From an uncultured Alphaproteobacteria bacterium (GTDB lineage Bacteria; Pseudomonadota; Alphaproteobacteria; Rickettsiales; UBA1997), in assembly GCA_903927415.1 (NCBI GenBank), contig CAIYMZ010000042.1, positions 1 through 10,913 on the forward strand: a stretch of DNA of 10,913 nt, read 5' to 3'. Both the position numbers and the translations under genes were made by a program. Positions 6,796 to 10,913 of the stretch are shown here, piece by piece. The notes beneath the pieces are model-generated. The model made no database searches. It was given only the letters and a program-made list of their open reading frames with translations, and was not told the origin of the DNA. Each line of letters begins with the position of its first letter. Position 1 is the stretch's first letter.

Positions 6796-8379
6796 TTATT
6801 TTTGCTTTAAGTGGAAAATTTCTTCGGAGTAGAGATTGCGCACCTTCTCGGTTCTGTTAAGCACCGGCCTTTTAAACTGATTCACGATTTTCATCCCAGA
6901 TTTTTCAGCGATTGTCGGGTAAAGATTGTGTTTGTCATTGGCCACCAAAAACACATCGAAGTCATCGCGAAGAAATTTTTTACAATTCAGCAAAACTTGT
7001 GAGATGCCTTCGACGTAGGATTTTCTAGCTTCTTGGCCTTGTCCTTGAAAAAGCGGGCCGATTTCTTTTTTATCATTTCTTTCAAATCCAAAAAGCTCGT
7101 AGGCGTAGGCGTGTTGTTCGTGATAGTCGATTTGTCCAACATAAGGCGGGGAAGAAAAAATTCCGGCGATTTTTTTCTCACCAAAAATTTTGGCTAATTG
7201 CGGATTTTTTTTCTCAAGTTCCGAAGAAATGTCAGCCTCTCTTGCATCAGCATTGATGAAGTGAAAAAGGCTGTTACTGCGTAATTCTTGGAACTGAGTG
7301 ATGCGGTTTGCAGTGTCTGCGCTGTAGCGCTTAAACATGTCCTTCATCGTCATTATCGGACGGCAAATTTTGTTATGCTTGTGGCAGTAGTAAGGCTCGA
7401 TTTGTGGATCGACCAAAGTTGCAAGATCGGAGTGAGTGGTTGCGCGACAAGAGCGAATTGCGCGCGAGAGGATAACAGCCAAAACTTGTTTGAGATTTTG
7501 ATTGGAGATTTTTTTGATTTCTGCGAAGACTAAATTCATCTCGTCACGCACGGTTTTAAAATACCATCTGTCGAGAAATGATGAGGATTTGCAAGGCGTC
7601 ACCCCATTTTCTTCAAGCACAAATTTTTTTTTCAGTAGCACAAAATCGGCAGAAAAATCACTCCAAATTTTTTTGATGTAATCACGTTTTTCTAAACCGA
7701 ATTCTGTCGATTTTTTTTTGATGATTGGAGCAGTTAGAGCCTTGTTATGCTTGAGCAAAATCGCGTCTAGCTCACGCAAATAATTTTCAACAATTTGGTT
7801 TTTATATCCGTCTATTTTTTGCTGAATTTTTGCTGATTCTTTTTTAAGAAAATTTGCGTCAATGTCACACATTTTCACTCGTCCAATCATGCAATTGAAG
7901 CTAGAGACATCTATTCCAATGGCATGCATTCCTGATTCATTTGCTTGCACAATTGTTGTTCCCGAACCAGCAAATGGATCGAGCAAAATGTCATTTTTTT
8001 TGAAGTAAGTTTTGGTTTTGAACTGATCAGTTTTTTCATCCAAAAAATATTCAACCAACTGCGGAATGAACTTGCCTTTGTAGGGATGAAGCCTGTGAAC
8101 ATGCTTAGTTGTGTCGACCTCTCTGAGATTTTCAAAGGACAAATGCCAGTTGATTTCATCGCCATATTTTTCTTTCCACTGATTTTCTTTGCTGCCCTCG
8201 AGACTTTTGTAGTAAAGGTTTAGGTCGCTTTGATTCAAAAAAGTTTCACCATTTTCTTTCACCGCCTCAACTTTTCCGTAGGTGACGAGATACATCAGAT
8301 TGTGCTTGCTGACAGGCTTGGCAGAGACCTGTGCAGCAAATTCAAGAGCATCGTGAAATGGGATAAAATCCTGCCTCAT
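6796..8379 (-). CDS. DNA methyltransferase (probable N4-cytosine) of the R-M pair
   Basis: The 527-residue product carries the S-adenosylmethionine-binding motif DPFAGSGTT (134-142), followed by an acidic strand AIGIDVSS (153-160), and the catalytic SSPPY (409-413). SPPY is typical of N4-cytosine methyltransferases. An HPYKGKFIPQLVEYF block (98-112) before the binding motif is common in this type. About 250 residues lie between the two motifs, probably including the target recognition region. They contain a CHKHNKIC cluster (332-339) that could bind metal. The first 60 residues look like a small helix-turn-helix or excisionase-like module (FIPFHDALEFAAQ, then KHNLMYLVTYGKVEAVKENGETFLNQSDLNLYY), which might bind DNA. 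The enzyme should protect host DNA from the endonuclease encoded 1 nt downstream; methylase-first order suits safe establishment. Its start overlaps the pepA stop by one base (TAATG). Composition is AT-rich relative to pepA and murA. Confidence 0.87.
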   Translation of the reverse strand: MRQDFIPFHDALEFAAQVSAKPVSKHNLMYLVTYGKVEAVKENGETFLNQSDLNLYYKSLEGSKENQWKEKYGDEINWHLSFENLREVDTTKHVHRLHPYKGKFIPQLVEYFLDEKTDQFKTKTYFKKNDILLDPFAGSGTTIVQANESGMHAIGIDVSSFNCMIGRVKMCDIDANFLKKESAKIQQKIDGYKNQIVENYLRELDAILLKHNKALTAPIIKKKSTEFGLEKRDYIKKIWSDFSADFVLLKKKFVLEENGVTPCKSSSFLDRWYFKTVRDEMNLVFAEIKKISNQNLKQVLAVILSRAIRSCRATTHSDLATLVDPQIEPYYCHKHNKICRPIMTMKDMFKRYSADTANRITQFQELRSNSLFHFINADAREADISSELEKKNPQLAKIFGEKKIAGIFSSPPYVGQIDYHEQHAYAYELFGFERNDKKEIGPLFQGQGQEARKSYVEGISQVLLNCKKFLRDDFDVFLVANDKHNLYPTIAEKSGMKIVNQFKRPVLNRTEKVRNLYSEEIFHLKQK

Positions 8380-9818
8380 TATTTTTTCTCGTAAGTTTTC
8401 ACCAACTCGTCGAGCAGCTTCACACCGAAGCCTGACGCACCCTTCACCGCCATCGCGTCACCTTTTCCTTTCCACGCGACGCCGGCGATGTCGAGGTGAG
8501 CCCATTTTGTTTCGCCGACGAAACGTTTTAGAAACTGTGCAGCTGTAGTGCTGCCGGCGCCACGACCGGAGCCGACATTTTTCATGTCGGCGATGTCGGA
8601 ATTGATCATTTCATCATATTCTTCGCCGAGTGGCATACGCCATACACGCTCTCCTGTCGCTGTTCCGCAGCTTTCTAATTTTTTAGCGAGATCGTCGTCG
8701 TTGGAGAAAAGTCCGGCGTAAACATCGGCCAGACAAACAACAATGGCGCCGGTTAGCGTCGCTAAATCAACGATAAATTTCGGTTTGAATTTTGTGTTGG
8801 TGTAATGCAAAGCGTCGGCGAGGACAAGGCGTCCTTCCGCGTCGGTATTGATTACTTCGATTGTTTGTCCCGACATTGATTTCACCACATCACCCGGTCT
8901 TTGCGCAGTTCCAGACGGCATATTTTCTACAAGCCCAACAACTCCAACCACATTCACTTTTGCTTTTCTTTGCGCCAAATTACGCAGTAAACTCACGACC
9001 ACAGCGGATCCAGCCATGTCGGTTTTCATGTCCTCCATGTTGTTTGAAGGCTTGATCGAAATTCCGCCAGTGTCGAAAGTGACGCCTTTGCCGACGAAGG
9101 CCAAAGGCTGCTCGCCTTTTTTGCCGCCATTCCATTTTAGAATTACGAGTTGCGATTCTTTTTCGCTGCCCTGCCCGACACCAAGCAGCGAGCCCATTCC
9201 CAACTTTTTCATTTCAGCTTCGCCAAGCACTTCAACTTCCAATCCGTCTTTTTTTAAAGTTTTGCAAATCGCGGCGTAGCTTTCTGGCTCTAGGATATTT
9301 GAAGGTTCAGAAACTAAATCGCGGAGGAAAAAAATATTTTCTGCGAGAATTTCTAGAGGTGCGAATTCTTTTTGCGCCTTACTCACGTCAGCGACCATCA
9401 CATTCAGAGTTTGAACTTTCAGCTCTTTGTCTTTCTTTTTATTTTCGAAATATTTGTTGAAACGGTAACTTTGTAGAAGCGCGCCAAAAGCGAGATTGGG
9501 AAGATTTTTCGCTTCAAAAAAAACGCTGCCTTCTTTGATTTTCATCGCGTTTAAAAAGGCGACAATGCGTGATCCGATTTTTTGTAATTCTAAATCATTC
9601 AATTTTTTTTCCGCTCCCGCTCCAATGACAGCAACCATCTGAGCGCCATCCGTAACCAAATGCGCCTGATTATTTTTTCCCTCAAAAGCAAAATTTTCTT
9701 TGGCGAATTTTACTGATTTTAAATTTGATTTTTTGACTTGCTCTTCGGTCAAAACCAAAACTTGGATGGAATTTTTGGCCGCAGAAATCGGCGCTGATTT
9801 AGCGAAGTTGATTTTCAT
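8379..9818 (-). CDS. pepA: Cytosol leucyl aminopeptidase (M17 family)
   Basis: PepA removes N-terminal residues from peptides using two metal ions (Zn or Mn) and normally works as a cytoplasmic hexamer. The 479-residue product has the usual length. The catalytic domain is intact: metal ligands and catalytic residues fall at K244 and D249 (FVGKGVTFDTGG), K256, D267 (TDMAGSA), and D326, E328 and R330 in the signature NTDAEGRL (324-331). The C-terminal HLDIAGVAWKG (441-451) is also present. The N-terminal domain (about 1-160) is divergent and Lys-rich, as is normal for the family. Some PepA proteins also bind DNA in recombination and transcription control, but nothing here shows that. This is the first gene of the minus-strand run. 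Its start is followed upstream by a 158-nt region shared with the divergent membrane protein gene. No Shine-Dalgarno is obvious upstream. Confidence 0.97.
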   Translation of the reverse strand: MKINFAKSAPISAAKNSIQVLVLTEEQVKKSNLKSVKFAKENFAFEGKNNQAHLVTDGAQMVAVIGAGAEKKLNDLELQKIGSRIVAFLNAMKIKEGSVFFEAKNLPNLAFGALLQSYRFNKYFENKKKDKELKVQTLNVMVADVSKAQKEFAPLEILAENIFFLRDLVSEPSNILEPESYAAICKTLKKDGLEVEVLGEAEMKKLGMGSLLGVGQGSEKESQLVILKWNGGKKGEQPLAFVGKGVTFDTGGISIKPSNNMEDMKTDMAGSAVVVSLLRNLAQRKAKVNVVGVVGLVENMPSGTAQRPGDVVKSMSGQTIEVINTDAEGRLVLADALHYTNTKFKPKFIVDLATLTGAIVVCLADVYAGLFSNDDDLAKKLESCGTATGERVWRMPLGEEYDEMINSDIADMKNVGSGRGAGSTTAAQFLKRFVGETKWAHLDIAGVAWKGKGDAMAVKGASGFGVKLLDELVKTYEKK

Positions 9819-9852
9819 GTTGATTGAAATTTAAAGTGAAGAGAAGCCGCGC

Positions 9853-9881
9853 AAACTAAAAACGCGAGAGCAATTTTGCAA
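9853..9881 (-). promoter_or_regulatory. Weak candidate promoter for pepA and the genes behind it
   Basis: On the minus strand TTGCAA (9876-9881) and TAGTTT (9853-9858) are separated by 17 nt, the standard spacing for a sigma-70 promoter, and lie 35 nt upstream of the pepA ATG. They match the consensus at only 4 of 6 and 3 of 6 positions. In AT-rich sequence such matches arise by chance, so this is only the best candidate in the interval. Confidence 0.2.
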
Positions 9882-9902
9882 ATTAAAACATCGATTAAAA
9901 AA

Positions 9903-9987
9903 CTCGCTGTCATGCTGAGCCTGTCAAAGCATGATTTGAGATTCAGTGCCTAGAATCATGCGGAGGCAAGCTCAACATGACAGCGAG
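9903..9987. repeat. Palindromic repeat, TGTCATGCTGAGC type, reaching into the next gene
   Basis: The outer arms 9903-9920 (CTCGCTGTCATGCTGAGC) and 9970-9987 are reverse complements at 17 of 18 positions. Inside, GCATGATT (9929-9936) pairs exactly with AATCATGC (9954-9961), and GCCT (9919-9922) with AGGC (9964-9967). This belongs to a dispersed repeat type seen in many alphaproteobacteria. It lies between divergent genes. Its right arm contains the first ATG (9977) of the membrane protein frame, and the GGAGG at 9962-9966 lies just inside that arm. Confidence 0.8.
9962..9966 (+). promoter_or_regulatory. Repeat-borne Shine-Dalgarno-like GGAGG
   Basis: GGAGG ends 10 nt before the ATG at 9977. 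It is the only strong ribosome-binding-like sequence near the start of this gene, since the alternative ATG at 10001 is preceded by an AT-rich stretch without one. Both the GGAGG and the 9977 ATG lie within the palindromic repeat, so the site could be borrowed from the repeat or coincidental. Confidence 0.35.
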
Positions 9988-10861
9988 ATATTTTTTAAAA
10001 ATGACCAACAATTTCACGCTAATTTTGTCCCTAACCTCTCTCGGATTCTTCGGCGGATTTTCGCATTGTGTTGGAATGTGCGGGCCTTTCGTTTTGACTC
10101 AAGTTTCAAATCGCTTGCAAAAAACTCCGCTCGAAAATTTCTCTAATTTTCAAAAATTAAAAAATTTAGCATTACTGCCATATCACGCTGGACGCATCAC
10201 CACCTATGTTTTTCTCGGATTTCTTTGCTCGTTTTTTACAAAAAATATTCAGGATTTTTCTGGCTTCAGATTTTTGTCGGCACTGTTTTTATTTTTTGCT
10301 TCGTTGTTTTTTTTGAGTCTGTTTACCACCTCCTTGTCATCCCCGCGAAGGCGGGGATCCAGATTGTTTTTTCTGGATTCCCGCCTTCGCGGGGATGACA
10401 AGTGTGGCGGAAAATTTTCTGATTTCGCGTTGCGCTTTAAATCAAAAAACCTAAAAAAATTGGGTCTTTTCCAGAAGAAAATTTCTTTTTTAAAAAAAAT
10501 TTTACCCCTCACCCCAACCCTCTCCCAATCTAAGTTCTCTTGGGGGAGAGGGAGAGGTGTGGTAACAAATTTATTCCAAGACCCGCGCGGCTTTCGAGGT
10601 TATTTTCTCGGCCTGATTCTTGGCTTCATTCCTTGCGGATTGCTCTACGGCGCCTTCGCAATTTCCGCCGCAATTTCTTCGCCAATTTTAGCGGCAGTTG
10701 GAATGTTTTTTTTCGGAATCTCCACTTTTCCGTCGCTCTTTTTTACAGCCTGCGGCGGATTTTTTTTAACCAAACTTCCCGAATTTAAATTCATTGCCAA
10801 AACAGTAATTTTGATCAACGCGATCATGTTATTTTTGATGGCACTCAGACAATTGATCTGA
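9977..10861 (+). CDS. UreH/TauE-SafE-like membrane protein with repeat-expanded loop
   Basis: The 294-residue product belongs to the membrane family annotated as sulfite exporter TauE/SafE or urease accessory UreH-like (DsbD-type transmembrane fold), often near cytochrome oxidase assembly or metal-handling genes. The diagnostic motif SHCVGMCGP (29-37) lies at the end of the first membrane segment, followed by YHAGRITTY (69-77) leading into the second. The third lies at about 97-117. The second half has GFIPCGLLYGAF (216-227) in the fourth, with further segments at about 236-264 and 273-292. The paired Cys-Pro regions suggest metal or thiol transport across the inner membrane; the substrate is unknown. 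Between the third and fourth segments the loop is about 90 residues. It contains two translated dispersed repeats, residues 119-142 and 177-196, separated by a Lys-rich piece that looks native. Reading frame and the motifs on both sides are intact. The true start may be the ATG at 10001, since the first eight codons lie in or next to a repeat. The neighbours give no functional clue. Confidence 0.82.
   Translation: MTARYFLKMTNNFTLILSLTSLGFFGGFSHCVGMCGPFVLTQVSNRLQKTPLENFSNFQKLKNLALLPYHAGRITTYVFLGFLCSFFTKNIQDFSGFRFLSALFLFFASLFFLSLFTTSLSSPRRRGSRLFFLDSRLRGDDKCGGKFSDFALRFKSKNLKKLGLFQKKISFLKKILPLTPTLSQSKFSWGRGRGVVTNLFQDPRGFRGYFLGLILGFIPCGLLYGAFAISAAISSPILAAVGMFFFGISTFPSLFFTACGGFFLTKLPEFKFIAKTVILINAIMLFLMALRQLI
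10333..10402. repeat. 70-bp palindromic repeat inside a coding sequence
   Basis: Arms 10333-10363 and 10372-10402 are 31 nt each and reverse complements except for one position, with an 8-nt T-rich loop. The sequence is a full copy of the widespread GTCATCCCCGCGAAGGCGGG...GATCCAG repeat. It is read in frame as residues 119-142 of the membrane protein (SSPRRRGSR...LDSRLRGDDK), a peptide typical of translated copies of this repeat. A partial copy of the same family begins at 10875. Confidence 0.92.
10505..10562. repeat. CCCTCACCCCAACCCTCTCCC-type repeat inside a coding sequence
   Basis: A C-rich arm (10505-10526) and a G-rich arm (10541-10562) form an imperfect inverted repeat around an AT-rich loop. 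The form CCTCACCCCAACCCTCTCCC...GGGAGAGGGAGAGGTG is a dispersed repeat known from many proteobacteria. It is translated in frame as residues 177-196 (PLTPTLSQ... then WGRGRG), the usual peptide from this repeat. It is unrelated to the repeat at 10333-10402. Confidence 0.85.
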
Positions 10862-10874
10862 TCTTTTATTGCTC

Positions 10875-10913
10875 GTGTCATTCCCGCGAAGGCGGGAATC
10901 CAGAATATTGTAA
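10875..10913. repeat. Partial palindromic repeat at the right edge
   Basis: GTGTCATTCCCGCGAAGGCGGGAATCCAG starts at 10875 (split here as GTGTCATTCCCGCG then AAGGCGGGAATCCAG). It is a diverged left arm of the same family as 10333-10402, with ATTCCCG in place of ATCCCCG. The second arm would lie beyond the window. It sits just after the membrane protein stop and may help terminate transcription. Confidence 0.8.

Noticed and set aside
8848..9279. A 143-codon plus-strand open frame antisense to pepA, and similar long antisense frames across secA (for example 2339-2710)
   Set aside because: They mirror well-supported genes whose catalytic motifs are intact. Their translations are rich in Ser, Pro, Phe or Arg with no recognisable family.
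10249..10512. A minus-strand open frame opposite the membrane protein gene
   Set aside because: It consists largely of the palindromic repeat read from the other strand; the opposing frame has family motifs and membrane segments.
1..10913. Avoidance of GGNCC sites as support for the endonuclease specificity
   Set aside because: I count five GGNCC sites by eye (44, 3348, 5674, 7055, 10082), fewer than base composition alone would predict. CCNGG, a control of the same composition, is also seen at least five times, so the shortage is not specific.

Overview
The window reads as a chromosomal segment of a Gram-negative bacterium, most likely an alphaproteobacterium of the Rickettsiales/Holosporales type or a relative. 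The grounds are an alphaproteobacterial-looking SecA with a C-terminal zinc motif, a moderately AT-rich composition by eye, and many small palindromic repeats of the kinds common in those genomes. These repeats carry variants of a GTCATCCCGC...GCGGGATCCAG core, GTCATTGC...GCAATGAC arms, and TGTCATGCTGAGC...GCTCAACATGACA arms. The lineage is an inference; no rRNA is present to fix it.

Layout. Positions 1-430 hold no convincing gene; the first 290 or so are packed with inverted repeats. From 431 to 9818 seven genes all lie on the minus strand. In transcription order they are pepA (leucyl aminopeptidase), a DNA methyltransferase with an SPPY motif, a PD-(D/E)XK restriction endonuclease of the TdeIII-like type, murA, an ORF6N-domain DNA-binding protein, secA, and a membrane-anchored dCACHE sensor with no output domain. 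Junctions are very tight from pepA to murA (1-nt overlap, 1-nt gap, 3-nt gap). The only longer gap, 75 nt between murA and the ORF6N gene, contains a perfect 26-bp palindrome. After a divergent intergenic region carrying another palindromic repeat, one plus-strand gene (9977 or 10001 to 10861) encodes a UreH/TauE-SafE-like membrane protein with the SHCxGMCGP motif.

How the parts work together. pepA, murA and secA are housekeeping genes (peptide turnover, first committed step of peptidoglycan synthesis, protein export). The restriction-modification pair sits as a cassette inside this housekeeping run and probably shares its transcript, methylase before nuclease. The ORF6N protein looks like an acquired phage-type regulator placed directly ahead of secA.

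The most unusual feature is how deeply palindromic repeats have entered genes. Two different dispersed repeats are translated in frame inside one cytoplasmic loop of the UreH-like protein. A third repeat may supply that gene's ribosome binding site and start codon. The ORF6N gene contains a perfect 29-bp palindrome within its conserved domain.
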